A stretch of DNA of 64,000 bases, taken from the NCBI GenBank assembly GCA_963692975.2, contig CAXMMR010000023.1, positions 186,001 through 250,000 of the forward strand. Direction: 5' to 3'. Under the pieces are notes generated by a model. It made no database searches. It had not been told where the DNA came from and worked only from the letters and a program-made list of their open reading frames with translations. Within the stretch, counting starts at the first letter, position 1. Every line of letters starts with the position of its first letter. Source of the DNA: CAXMMR01 sp963692975 (lineage in GTDB: Bacteria; Pseudomonadota; Alphaproteobacteria; Acetobacterales; Acetobacteraceae). Positions 31,598 to 39,820 of the stretch are shown piece by piece. The translations under genes and the position numbers were made by a program.

Positions 31598-34271
31598 CTT
31601 GCATCGCCGCCTCAAGATGACTGACCTCGGCGAGGAAAGCCGCCAAGCGCTCGCGATTTTCCTCCACCACCTCCGGCTTCGCCTTGGCGACGAAGTCGGC
31701 ATTGCCAAGCTTGCGCTCCACCTTGGCTGCCTCCGCGAACGCGCGCTGGCGTTCGCGTTGCAGCCGCGCCCGCTCCGCGTGGAGGTCGACGATGCCCTCC
31801 AGCGGCAGCACCAGCGTCGCCTCGTCGACCACCGTCTGCACCGACCCGCCCGGCATCGCGCCCGCCAGCGCCGACAGCTCCGAGACGCGGGCCATCCGGC
31901 GGATCGGCTCGATCCAGCGCTCGCCGCGGGCCAGCGTCGCCGGCGCGGCGTCGCGCAGCAACACCGGCGCCAGCACCGAGGGCGGCACGTTCATCTCCGA
32001 GCGCACGGCGCGGACGGCGCTGACGAAGCGGACCACCCAGTCGAGCTCGGCCATCGCCGCGCGTGCCCCCTCGACCTCGACGGGCTCGGGCCAACGCGCG
32101 CGGATCAGCGAGCACGGGGCGCCGTAGCCGAGGTTGTCCCACAGCTCTTCGGTGACGAACGGCATTGCCGGGTGCAGCAGCCGCAGGATGGCGCCGAGTA
32201 CGAACGAGCCGGTCGCCCGCGCCTCGTCGGCCGCCGGCCCGCCGGCGGCGAACACGGGCTTGGCGAACTCCAGGAACCAGTCGCAGAGCGTGCCCCAGGT
32301 GAACCGGTAGCAGGCCGCCGCATACTCGTCGAAGCGGAACGCCTCCAGCGCCAGGGTGGCCTCCGCGACCGCCGTGTTCAGCCCGTCCAGCAGCCATCGG
32401 CACAGCGGCGAGGCGACCGCATAGGGCTCGAACACCGGCCCGACCTGGCCGGGCGCTGCGCCGTTCATCTCCAACAGCCGCGCCGCGTTCCACAGCTTGG
32501 TGACGAAGCCGCGATAGCCCTCCACCCGCTGGGCACCGAGCTTCACGTCGCGCCCTGGCCCGGTCAGCGCGCAAACGGTGAAGCGCAGCGCGTCGGCGCC
32601 GTAGCTGTCGATCAGCGCCAGCGGGTCGATGACGTTGCCCTTGGACTTGCTCATCTTCTGCCCGCGCTCGTCGCGCACCAGGCCGTGGATGACGATCTTG
32701 CGAAACGGTGCCTCGCCTTTGAAGTGCAGCCCCATCATCAGCATCCGGGCGACCCAGAAGAAGATGATGTCGAAGCCGGTCACCAGCACGTCGCCCGGGT
32801 AGTAGCGCGCCAGCTCGGCAGTCGGCTCGGGCCAGCCGAGGGTCGAGAACGGCCACAGCGCCGAGCTGAACCAGGTGTCGAGCACGTCCTCGTCCTGCAC
32901 CAGCGCCACGTCGCGACCGTAATGCGCCTGCGCCTGCGCCGCCGCCGCCGCCGCGTCGCGGGCGACGAACACCGCCTCGTCCGGCCCATACCAGGCCGGG
33001 ATGCGGTGCCCCCACCAGAGCTGGCGCGAGATGCACCAGGGCTGGATGTCGCGCATCCAGGCGAAGAACGTGTTCTCCCACTGCTTGGGCACGAACTGCA
33101 CGTCGCTGCCCTCGACCGCCGCAATCGCGGCCGGCGCAAGCGCATTCGCCCGGCAATACCACTGGATCGTCAGCCGCGGCTCGATCACGACGCCCGAGCG
33201 GTCGCCATGCGGCACCTGGATCGTCGTCGGCTCGACCGCCGCCAGCAGTCCCAGGCGCTCCATCTCTTCGACGACCCGGCGGCGAGCCTCCTCGCGCGGC
33301 ATCCCCTCCAGGCTGCGGGTGAAGCTTCGGTCGGCGTGGTCCCCCCAAACCACCTCGCTGAGGGTGACCCGCCCCTGCTTGTCGAGGATGGTGACCGCCG
33401 GCATGCCCTGCCGCTGCCCGACCTCGAAATCGTTGAAGTCGTGCGCCGGCGTGATCTTGACCGCCCCTGTGCCCTTGGCCGGATCGGCATACGCGTCGGC
33501 CTTGATCGGGATGCGCCGGCCGGTCAGCGGCAGCACCGCGTGGCGCCCGACCAGGCCCGACCACCGCTCGTCGCTCGGATGCACGACGATCCCGGTGTCG
33601 CCCAGCATCGTCTCCGGCCGCGTCGTCGCCACCGTGATGAACTCGCCGGGCGACCCGTCGATCGGATAGCGGACGTGCCACAGCGACCCGCGGGTCTCGC
33701 GGCTCTCCACCTCGAGGTCCGAAATCGCGGTCTGGAAGTGCGGGTCCCAGTTCACCAGCCGTTGGTCGCGGTAGATCAGCCCGTCGGCATGCAGCCGCAC
33801 GAACACCTCGCGCACCGCGGCCGACATCCCCTCGTCCATGGTAAAGCGCTCGCGCGCCCAGTCCAGCGAGCAGCCGAGCCGGCGCAGCTGCGCGGTGATC
33901 GTGCCGCCGCTCTGCCGCTTCCATTGCCAGACCCGTTCGAGGAACGCCTCCCGGCCGAGCGCCTGCCGGCTCGTCTGCTCGGCCGCCAGCTCGCGCTCCA
34001 CCACCATCTGCGTGGCGATGCCGGCGTGGTCGGTGCCCGGCTGCCACAGCACGTCCCGCCCCTGCATCCGTCGATACCGCACCAGCGCGTCCTGAATCGT
34101 GAACGTCAGCGCGTGCCCGACATGCAGCGTCCCGGTGACGTTGGGCGGCGGGATCATGATGGTGAACGGCGCGCCCGACGAGCCGGGATCGGCGGCGAAC
34201 GCGCCCGCCCGCTCCCACCCCTCGTAGAGCCGCGCCTCCGCCTCGCCCGGCGAGAAACTCTTCTCCAGCAT
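31584..34271 (-). CDS. valS: Valyl-tRNA synthetase
   Basis: 895 residues from the ATG at 34271. Class I synthetase: the HIGH motif as PPPNVTGTLHVGHAL, the ValRS WWGHRIPAWYG segment, KMSKSKGNVIDPL, an editing CP1 domain with ATTRPETMLGDTG, and the C-terminal coiled-coil arm (RLQRERQRAFAEAAKVERKLGN). It attaches valine to tRNA-Val. Its final residues (ALLF) and the stop codon come from the family B repeat. The start overlaps the stop of the rhodanese gene by one base (TGATG). Confidence 0.97.
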   Translation of the reverse strand: MLEKSFSPGEAEARLYEGWERAGAFAADPGSSGAPFTIMIPPPNVTGTLHVGHALTFTIQDALVRYRRMQGRDVLWQPGTDHAGIATQMVVERELAAEQTSRQALGREAFLERVWQWKRQSGGTITAQLRRLGCSLDWARERFTMDEGMSAAVREVFVRLHADGLIYRDQRLVNWDPHFQTAISDLEVESRETRGSLWHVRYPIDGSPGEFITVATTRPETMLGDTGIVVHPSDERWSGLVGRHAVLPLTGRRIPIKADAYADPAKGTGAVKITPAHDFNDFEVGQRQGMPAVTILDKQGRVTLSEVVWGDHADRSFTRSLEGMPREEARRRVVEEMERLGLLAAVEPTTIQVPHGDRSGVVIEPRLTIQWYCRANALAPAAIAAVEGSDVQFVPKQWENTFFAWMRDIQPWCISRQLWWGHRIPAWYGPDEAVFVARDAAAAAAQAQAHYGRDVALVQDEDVLDTWFSSALWPFSTLGWPEPTAELARYYPGDVLVTGFDIIFFWVARMLMMGLHFKGEAPFRKIVIHGLVRDERGQKMSKSKGNVIDPLALIDSYGADALRFTVCALTGPGRDVKLGAQRVEGYRGFVTKLWNAARLLEMNGAAPGQVGPVFEPYAVASPLCRWLLDGLNTAVAEATLALEAFRFDEYAAACYRFTWGTLCDWFLEFAKPVFAAGGPAADEARATGSFVLGAILRLLHPAMPFVTEELWDNLGYGAPCSLIRARWPEPVEVEGARAAMAELDWVVRFVSAVRAVRSEMNVPPSVLAPVLLRDAAPATLARGERWIEPIRRMARVSELSALAGAMPGGSVQTVVDEATLVLPLEGIVDLHAERARLQRERQRAFAEAAKVERKLGNADFVAKAKPEVVEENRERLAAFLAEVSHLEAAMQALLF

Positions 34272-34672
34272 CACTTGGTCCAGGGCAGCCCGGCAGCCTG
34301 CCAGCCGGCGACCTGGCCGCGCCGGCCGCTCGCGTCCGGCGGCCCCTCGAAGCCGTCGACGATGTTGAACACGTGCTCGAAGCCCGCCGCCAGTGCCGCG
34401 TTGCCGCCGGCGATCGAGCGCACGCCGCTCCGGCACAGCATGTAGAGCGGCTGGTCCTGCGCCAGCCCCGCCGCCTTGAGCTTGTCAACGAAGCCGGGAT
34501 CCACCTGCCCCTGCTCGTTCGACCACGACACCATCACCGGCTCGGCCAGCCCGTCCAGCGTCGGCACGCCGATCACCGCCCACTCCGTCGGCGTGCGCAC
34601 GTCGACCAGCCGGGCGCGCTCGTCCTTCTGCAGGGCGGCATAAACCTGTTCGACGGAGACGTTGTCGACCAT
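34271..34672 (-). CDS. Rhodanese-like domain protein
   Basis: 133 residues, a single rhodanese domain: LVDVRTPTEWAVIGVP at the start, the active-site loop CRSGVRSIAG with the sulfur-carrying Cys near residue 80, and the terminal GxxGWxxAGLPW motif. It is a probable cytoplasmic sulfurtransferase. It is coupled to valS downstream and divergent from cysK (45 bases), which might suggest a link to sulfur supply. Confidence 0.92.
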   Translation of the reverse strand: MVDNVSVEQVYAALQKDERARLVDVRTPTEWAVIGVPTLDGLAEPVMVSWSNEQGQVDPGFVDKLKAAGLAQDQPLYMLCRSGVRSIAGGNAALAAGFEHVFNIVDGFEGPPDASGRRGQVAGWQAAGLPWTK

Positions 34673-34717
34673 CCTGCGTTCCTAACCGTCTGACCCAGTG
34701 CCCCAAGGTGCCCGACC

Positions 34718-35764
34718 ATGCCCGAGCCGACAATCGCGCCCCACGCTCAGCACCCCGGCGGCCCGCATCCCTACGCCTCCGCCGCCGACGGCCTGGCCGG
34801 CGCGATCGGCAACACGCCGCTGATCCGCCTGCGCCGCGCCTCGGAGGCGACCGGCTGCACCATCCTCGGCAAGGCGGAGTTCATGAACCCCGGCGGCTCG
34901 GTCAAAGACCGCGCCGGCCTCGGCATCATCGAGGCCGCCGAGCGCGACGGCACCCTCAAGCCCGGCGGCCTGATCGTCGAGGGCACCGCCGGCAACACCG
35001 GCATCGGCCTCACCTTGGTCGCCAACGCCCGCGGCTACCGCTGCGTCATCGTCATGCCCGAGACCCAGAGCCAGGAGAAGATCGACTTCCTGCGCATGAT
35101 CGGCGCCGACCTCCGCCTGGTCCCCGCCAAGCCGTTCCGCGATCCGGGCAACTACGTCCACCTCAGCCGCCGCCTCGCCGAGGAGCTCGGCGCCGTCTAC
35201 GCCAACCAGTTCGACAACCTCGCCAACCGCGCGTTCCATCGCGCCACCACCGGCGAGGAAATCTGGTCGCAAACCGCGGGCCAAGTCGACGCCTTCACCT
35301 GCGCCTGCGGCACCGGCGGCACGCTGGCCGGCGTCAGCCTCGCGCTCAAGGCGCACAACCCCGCCATCCGCATCGTTCTCGCCGACCCGGAAGGCAGCGG
35401 TCTCTACGGCTGGATCAAGTCCAACGATCTCACCATCGAAGGCAGCTCGATCACCGAGGGCATCGGCCAGTCCCGCGTCCCCGCCAACCTCGAGAACGTG
35501 GAGATCGACGACGCCGTCCGCATCCCCGACCCCGAGGCGCTGGAGCAGTGCTTCGATCTGCTCCAGCACGAAGGCCTTTCGCTGGGCGGCTCGGCGGCGC
35601 TCAACGTCGCCGCCGCCATCCGCGTCGCCCGCGACCTCGGTTCCGGCCATACCGTCGTCACCATCCTCTGCGACGGCGGCTCGCGCTACCAGTCCAAGCT
35701 GTTCAACCCGGCCTTCCTGCGCTCCAAGAACCTGCCGGTGCCAAGCTGGCTCGATCGGAAGTAA
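34718..35764 (+). CDS. cysK: Cysteine synthase A
   Basis: 348 residues. PLP-dependent O-acetylserine sulfhydrylase: the PLP lysine is in NPGGSVKDRAG, the substrate loop in EGTAGNTGIGL, and the phosphate loop in CGTGGTLAG. It is slightly longer than E. coli CysK because of about 20 extra residues at the N-terminus and a C-terminal extension (PAFLRSKNLPVPSWLDRK), seen in other alphaproteobacterial CysK-like enzymes. It makes cysteine from O-acetylserine and sulfide. Confidence 0.94.
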   Translation: MPEPTIAPHAQHPGGPHPYASAADGLAGAIGNTPLIRLRRASEATGCTILGKAEFMNPGGSVKDRAGLGIIEAAERDGTLKPGGLIVEGTAGNTGIGLTLVANARGYRCVIVMPETQSQEKIDFLRMIGADLRLVPAKPFRDPGNYVHLSRRLAEELGAVYANQFDNLANRAFHRATTGEEIWSQTAGQVDAFTCACGTGGTLAGVSLALKAHNPAIRIVLADPEGSGLYGWIKSNDLTIEGSSITEGIGQSRVPANLENVEIDDAVRIPDPEALEQCFDLLQHEGLSLGGSAALNVAAAIRVARDLGSGHTVVTILCDGGSRYQSKLFNPAFLRSKNLPVPSWLDRK

Positions 35765-35765
35765 G

Positions 35766-35913
35766 ACAAGGGGCTTTCCCTCCGTGAGCCTTCTAACGGC
35801 GCTTTGCGCCGTCGAAACCTTTAGGCTCACTCCGCCCCTTGACCCCATCGTCACGCGAAGGCGTGCTGCGCACGACGGCGGAGCCTTTGAGATCCGCTCG
35901 ATAAGAACGATGT
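35766..35913. repeat. Family A hairpin repeat, copy 10 (left module with nested cassettes C and D)
   Basis: Left module only. The first stem (AAGGGGC...GCCCCTT) has its loop filled by cassette D, with an outer GTGAGCC/GGCTCAC stem and an inner ACGGCGC-TTT-GCGCCGT stem. The second hairpin has its left half replaced by cassette C (CGTCACGCGAAGGCGTG...CACGACG). It starts one base after the cysK stop. Two nested insertions in one element make this the most complex copy. Confidence 0.85.
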
Positions 35914-35994
35914 CGACGGCTGTTGCGATAGGCGCACGGATCGTCCGATGATACCAAACGCTCACGAGCTAACGCCGGACCTACGGAGAGCATC

Positions 35995-36363
35995 ATGGCC
36001 TACAAGACCATCACTCTGGCGCTGATGGCGACCCTGGCGGCCGCCTCGCTGGCCCCCGCCCATGCTGAGCCCGGCGGCTGCCTCAAATACGGCGCCGCCG
36101 GCGCCGTCGGCGGCCACCTGGCCCACCACGGCATCCTCGGCGCCGCCGGCGGCTGCGCGGCCGGCATGTATGTCCGCCACAAGTTCCGCAAGGAAGCCCA
36201 CGCCAAGGCTGCCCTCTACGACCAGGAACACCCAGGCTCCTCCGGCACCTACCAGCAAAAAGCCACCGCCTATGACGTCGAGCACTCGACCAGCCCTGGT
36301 AACGCACCGCCAGCCGGCGCCGCTCCCGCAGGCGCGCCGTCTCCAGGGCAGACCCCACTCTAG
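35995..36363 (+). CDS. Small exported protein with glycine-zipper segment
   Basis: 122 residues. The signal peptide (LALMATLAAASLAPAHA) ends at AHA-EPGG. A short region CLKYGAAGAVGGHLAHHGILGAAGGCAAGMY follows, rich in Gly/Ala and His, with two Cys. Then come a charged stretch (VRHKFRKEAHAKAALYDQEH) and a Pro/Ala-rich tail. It is probably periplasmic or outer-membrane associated. No named family. Confidence 0.75.
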   Translation: MAYKTITLALMATLAAASLAPAHAEPGGCLKYGAAGAVGGHLAHHGILGAAGGCAAGMYVRHKFRKEAHAKAALYDQEHPGSSGTYQQKATAYDVEHSTSPGNAPPAGAAPAGAPSPGQTPL

Positions 36364-36591
36364 GATTGATGAGGCTGCGAGCACCAGGCTACTGGCGCAC
36401 CGCTTTGATGTAATCGTGGCCGGCCGAGGGTCTCTCTGAGCGCAGCCTGCTTTAGCTCGGGTATGACCATCGTGCCTCGTTGGCGATGCAAAGCCTTGGC
36501 GGAATCTGCGTCCTGGGCTTGCAGGCACGGTCGCTTGGTGATCATCGACAATCAGTGCCAAGCAAACCTGGTCGATTTGCTCAAGCTGATG
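36364..36591. other. Low-GC intergenic segment, no supported gene
   Basis: About 230 bases with lower GC than the flanks. On the minus strand a short frame reads DADSAKALHRQRGTMVIPE, which faintly resembles the DAD..AL...G...VIP stretch of IS5-type transposases, but nothing on either side supports it. It may be a decayed insertion remnant; no function is claimed. Confidence 0.3.
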
Positions 36592-36984
36592 TCAATTCAG
36601 ACCGCGAGCGCTGCGCTTTCTACCATCCACTTGAGCTTTGGTCGACTCATCGGGATTAACTACGGCAGCGTCAACGACCATAGAGTCTGGTAAGCTGTTG
36701 TTGGAACTTACAAGATGTATTCCAATGTGATGTACAGTCACAGACACTCCTATGTTAAGATCATCTGGTGGACCAAAATTACTTGCCTTTGTTCTAAACT
36801 CCGCGTCTAATATCCAGAGACCTTCGTGCACACCAGCGTCCTTGATCATCAACGTAGTAAGCTCCTTGCGCGTGAACTTGAATTGACTTGCAGCGGCCAT
36901 CTCATTGAATCCTTCGACTATGTGATTGCAGATCAGCTCTTTCTGCCTTTGACCGGCGATCGTGTTCGACTTGTTCGGCGTCAC
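36592..36984 (-). CDS. Hypothetical protein in a low-GC island
   Basis: 130 residues from a GTG (an internal ATG at about residue 29 is possible). Soluble; it begins NTIAGQRQKELICNHIVEGFNEM and contains FKFTRKELTTLMIKDAGVHEGLWILDAEFRTKASNFGP, which looks like a real folded domain. Codon use (many A/T-ending codons) differs strongly from neighbours, and GC is near 48 percent, suggesting recent transfer. No family recognised. Confidence 0.6.
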   Translation of the reverse strand: MTPNKSNTIAGQRQKELICNHIVEGFNEMAAASQFKFTRKELTTLMIKDAGVHEGLWILDAEFRTKASNFGPPDDLNIGVSVTVHHIGIHLVSSNNSLPDSMVVDAAVVNPDESTKAQVDGRKRSARGLN

Positions 36985-37025
36985 TCAGGACCCGCGTAAT
37001 GGATAACAGGTCGTGCCTCAAGGAT

Positions 37026-37044
37026 GCGGGGCTGCGGGCCCCGC
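37026..37044 (-). terminator. Possible terminator hairpin after the MFS gene
   Basis: GCGGGGC-TGCGG-GCCCCGC stem 14 bases beyond the stop of the MFS gene. It has no clear T run. It may be a remnant of a family A right module, since flanking bases resemble it weakly. Confidence 0.4.
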
Positions 37045-37057
37045 GCCGCTGCCTAGC

Positions 37058-38269
37058 CTAGCCTTCGCTCCTCTTCGTCTCCGGCACCGCCACCCAAACC
37101 AGCACCGTCGCCAGCGCCCCCGCCGCCGCCAGCACCAAAAAGGCCGTCCGAACGGCGGTATCCGCCAAATACCCGCCAAGCGTGGTGCTGATCGTCGCGC
37201 CAAGCCCGATCATCAGCCCCAGTATGCCCATGCACAGGTTGAAGCGCCCGGTGCCGCGCGTGATGTCGGCCGCGATCAGCGGCAGCATGACGCCGAACGT
37301 CGCCCCCGAGATGCCGTCGAGCAGCTGGATCAGGATGATCGCCCACGAGCTATGCGCGAATGCGAGCAGAACGCCGCGGATCGGCAGCGAGGCGAAGCCG
37401 ACGATCAGCACCGGCCGCCGCCCAAACCGTTCCGCGGTCAGCCCGACCCGCGGCGACAGCAGCGCCACCACCATCTGCGGCAGCACGATGGAGGCGGCGA
37501 TCACCAGCTCGGCAGCGCGGCCCTCGAGCCGGGTTGCGACTCCGGCGGCGAGCGGCAGCATCGCGGCGTTGGAGAGGTGGAACAGCAGGCAGCAGAACGC
37601 GAAGCTGACGAGAGCCCGGTCACGCAGCAGCGCCCTGGTGCTGCCGCGCGACCTCGCCGCCCCCGGCCGGGCGGCGGCGCCCGCGGCCGGCCCGATCAGG
37701 CGCAGCGCCCACAATCCCGGCAGCGCCAGCGCTCCCGCCAGGAAGAACACGGCCCGGCCGGACACCGCGTAGCCGACATAGCCCATCAGCGCCGCCGCCA
37801 GCCCGTTGCCGACGGACGCCCAGCGGGCATTGCGTCCGAAGCGCTCGCCGGGCCCGGTGGCGCTCGCCGCCGCGGCGCCGAGGCTGATCGCGGCGATCGC
37901 CGGGCCGAGCATGCACGAGGCGAAGCCGTGCAGCACCTGCGCCGCCGCCACCGGCAGCCGCGCCGGCAGAATCGCGGTGACCAGGCAGCCGACGATGATG
38001 GCGACGATCGCCGCTCCCGCCGCCAGCCGCTTGTTGCGAAGCTGGTCGACCAGCGCGCCCGCCGGCACCTGGCTCGCCATCGAGGTGATGGTGCCGATCG
38101 ACAGCACCACCCCGATCTGGGACTGCGTCCAGGCCTCGCTGGTGAGGAACACCGAGACGAACGGCCCGAACGCGGTCTGCAGGTTGGCGACGAAGAAGTT
38201 GAGCGCGTCCAGCCCGAACGCCGCTCGCGAGGCGTCGCGCGTGCCGAGCCGCGGCTTGCCGGCCGGCAT
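37058..38269 (-). CDS. MFS transporter
   Basis: 403 residues from the ATG at 38269 with about 12 hydrophobic helices. The N-terminal segment ASRAAFGLDALNFFVANLQTAFGPFVSVFLTSEAWTQSQIG is characteristic of an MFS subgroup in which helix 1 ends in LQTGFGPF. It has VDQLRNKR after helix 2 and AERFGRRPVL between helices 8 and 9. Probable inner-membrane efflux or uptake carrier; the substrate is unknown. It is 4 bases downstream of the PRC-barrel gene and likely in one operon with it. Confidence 0.88.
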   Translation of the reverse strand: MPAGKPRLGTRDASRAAFGLDALNFFVANLQTAFGPFVSVFLTSEAWTQSQIGVVLSIGTITSMASQVPAGALVDQLRNKRLAAGAAIVAIIVGCLVTAILPARLPVAAAQVLHGFASCMLGPAIAAISLGAAAASATGPGERFGRNARWASVGNGLAAALMGYVGYAVSGRAVFFLAGALALPGLWALRLIGPAAGAAARPGAARSRGSTRALLRDRALVSFAFCCLLFHLSNAAMLPLAAGVATRLEGRAAELVIAASIVLPQMVVALLSPRVGLTAERFGRRPVLIVGFASLPIRGVLLAFAHSSWAIILIQLLDGISGATFGVMLPLIAADITRGTGRFNLCMGILGLMIGLGATISTTLGGYLADTAVRTAFLVLAAAGALATVLVWVAVPETKRSEG

Positions 38270-38273
38270 GACG

Positions 38274-39137
38274 TTATGAACCCGCGTCGGCCTTGCTCGT
38301 GGAGCCCGCCTCGCCCGGCCGCGGCAGCACCGGCGGCGGCCGATCCGGCTGCGGCGGCGTCGATGACGGGGTCGCAATATCGGGGGCCGCAATCTCGGGG
38401 GCCGCAATCTCGGGGGCGGCAACGACCGCGCCGGCCGCCGGCGCGCGGCCGGGCGCCGCAGGCGCAGAGCCGGGCGCCGCCTTGGCGGTCTCGGCCGCCA
38501 TCTTGGCAACGGCCACCGGGTCCGGCGGCGACGGCGCCACCACGATCGCCTCGTCGCTGCCGTCATAGGCCGGCGTCGCGGTAATCGCCGCCTCGTCCAG
38601 CCCCAGCACGATGTCGTCCTCGCTGCCCGGCGGCGGAAAGCTGAGCAGCGCCCACTCCACAGCGACGGTGCGGCTGCCAACGCCCATGAAGCCGCCGAAA
38701 TCGATCACCACGGCAAGCGCCTCTCCATGCGCGTCCACCAGCACGTTGACGATGCGGCCAAGCGCCGCATGGTCCAGCCCGACAACGGTGCGGCCGAGAA
38801 TGCCGGCAACCGGCAGGCGCATCGCGTCGACCGGCAGCGGCGTGCCGTCTGTCTGCGTCAAGCCACCGCCAAGCCCGACGCACCAGGCGTCGTAAGGCTC
38901 GACCCCGAGCGGACAGGCGCCGCCAGGATCAGCCTCGATCGCCAGCACCGGCAGCTCGGGCGCGGCGGACTGGGCGGTTAACAGCAAGGACAACAAAAGT
39001 AAAAAGCGCTTCTTTTTCGCAAAAAAGAAGCAAAAAACTTTTGACTCCGCTATCGCCCACCAAGCCGGCAAGAGTGGCGTCAGGGATAAAAGTTTTTTGG
39101 TTCTTTTTTTCAAAAAAGAACCGCTTGCCTGCTGCAC
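38274..39137 (-). CDS. PRC-barrel-like exported protein with repeat-derived start region
   Basis: Open frame of 287 residues from a GTG at 39137, but the first about 45 codons lie in the family B hairpin pair. The real protein likely begins near the hydrophobic FLLLLSLLLTAQSAAPELP, a signal peptide whose basic residues (AKKKRF) are encoded by the repeat. No ATG is available; TTG codons at 38996 and 38993 are possible. The mature part has a PRC-barrel-like region (AGILGRTVVGLDHAALGRIVNVLVD...VVIDFGGFMGVG), then a Pro/Ala-rich tail with a 5-residue repeat (AAPEI). Exact start uncertain. Confidence 0.7.
   Translation of the reverse strand: MQQASGSFLKKRTKKLLSLTPLLPAWWAIAESKVFCFFFAKKKRFLLLLSLLLTAQSAAPELPVLAIEADPGGACPLGVEPYDAWCVGLGGGLTQTDGTPLPVDAMRLPVAGILGRTVVGLDHAALGRIVNVLVDAHGEALAVVIDFGGFMGVGSRTVAVEWALLSFPPPGSEDDIVLGLDEAAITATPAYDGSDEAIVVAPSPPDPVAVAKMAAETAKAAPGSAPAAPGRAPAAGAVVAAPEIAAPEIAAPDIATPSSTPPQPDRPPPVLPRPGEAGSTSKADAGS
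38368..38412. repeat. 15-bp tandem repeat (3 copies) in the PRC-barrel gene
   Basis: Three in-frame 15-bp units (two identical, one with two changes) encode the AAPEI-AAPEI-AAPDI stretch near the C-terminus of the protein. Confidence 0.9.
39008..39122. repeat. Family B paired A/T-run hairpins, copy 4
   Basis: The left arm is GCTTCTTTTT-CGC-AAAAAAGAAGC followed by AAAAAACTTTTGAC; the right arm is AAAAGTTTTTT-GGTTC...GAACC. Again one GCTTC arm and one GGTTC arm. It covers the 5' end of the PRC-barrel gene and ends 19 bases before the carbonic anhydrase stop. Confidence 0.9.
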
Positions 39138-39140
39138 TGC

Positions 39141-39764
39141 CTACTCGATCCTCGGCGCGATAGCCTGGAACGTCCCGTCCGCCTGCAGCCGCTCGAGGTC
39201 GCCGCTGGCGATGCCGTAATGCATGCCGTGCAGCCGCAGCATCCCGTTTTCCACCCGCTCGCGCACCCAGGGGAAGGTCATCAGGTTCTCCAGCGACAGC
39301 CGCACCGTCTCGTGCTCGCACATCCGCGCGGAGGCGTCGCGACCCTCCACCGCCCGCACTCGCAGCCGCGCCCGTGCGGCGATCTCGACCCAGGGGCGGA
39401 CGAAGTCGGACAAGCTGTCCGGCGTGCCGTTGAGCAGCGCGTCGACGCCGCCGCATTGCGCGTGCCCCATCACGACGATGTGCGGCACCTCAAGCGCCTT
39501 GACCGCATACTCGATCGCCGCCGAGGTGCCGTGATAGCCGTGATCGGTCTGGTAGGGCGGCACCAGGTTGGCGATGTTGCGGACCACGAACAGGCTGCCG
39601 GGTGCCGCGTCGAAAATCATCGCCGGATCGATCCGGCTGTCCGAGCAGGCGATGATCAGCGCATTTGGCGTCTGCCCGTCCTCGGACAGCGTCTCATAGG
39701 CGTGGCGGCGGTCCGGCCAGACCTCGCGGCGGAAACGCTGATAGCCTTCGAGCAGCTGGTCCAT
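39141..39764 (-). CDS. Beta-class carbonic anhydrase
   Basis: 207 residues. Zinc ligands are seen in ACSDSRIDP (Cys40, with the Asp42-Arg44 dyad) and MGHAQCGGV (His101, Cys104), and the GSLFVVRNIANLVPP loop is intact. It interconverts CO2 and bicarbonate in the cytoplasm, supplying carboxylases and helping pH control. It stands alone on the minus strand. Confidence 0.96.
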   Translation of the reverse strand: MDQLLEGYQRFRREVWPDRRHAYETLSEDGQTPNALIIACSDSRIDPAMIFDAAPGSLFVVRNIANLVPPYQTDHGYHGTSAAIEYAVKALEVPHIVVMGHAQCGGVDALLNGTPDSLSDFVRPWVEIAARARLRVRAVEGRDASARMCEHETVRLSLENLMTFPWVRERVENGMLRLHGMHYGIASGDLERLQADGTFQAIAPRIE

Positions 39765-39820
39765 GACGTGCGCCGTCTCCGGTCTGCCGAAAGGCCTGCC
39801 TCCGGCTTACGCAATGAGGC

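Noticed and set aside
31599..34445. 948-residue plus-strand and 958-residue minus-strand frames across valS
   Set aside because: Both are out-of-frame shadows of valS (His/Arg-rich or Arg/Ala/Gly-rich), with no domain.
36360..36560. IS5-like transposase remnant
   Set aside because: Only about 20 residues show a vague match; no inverted repeats or further transposase motifs were found.
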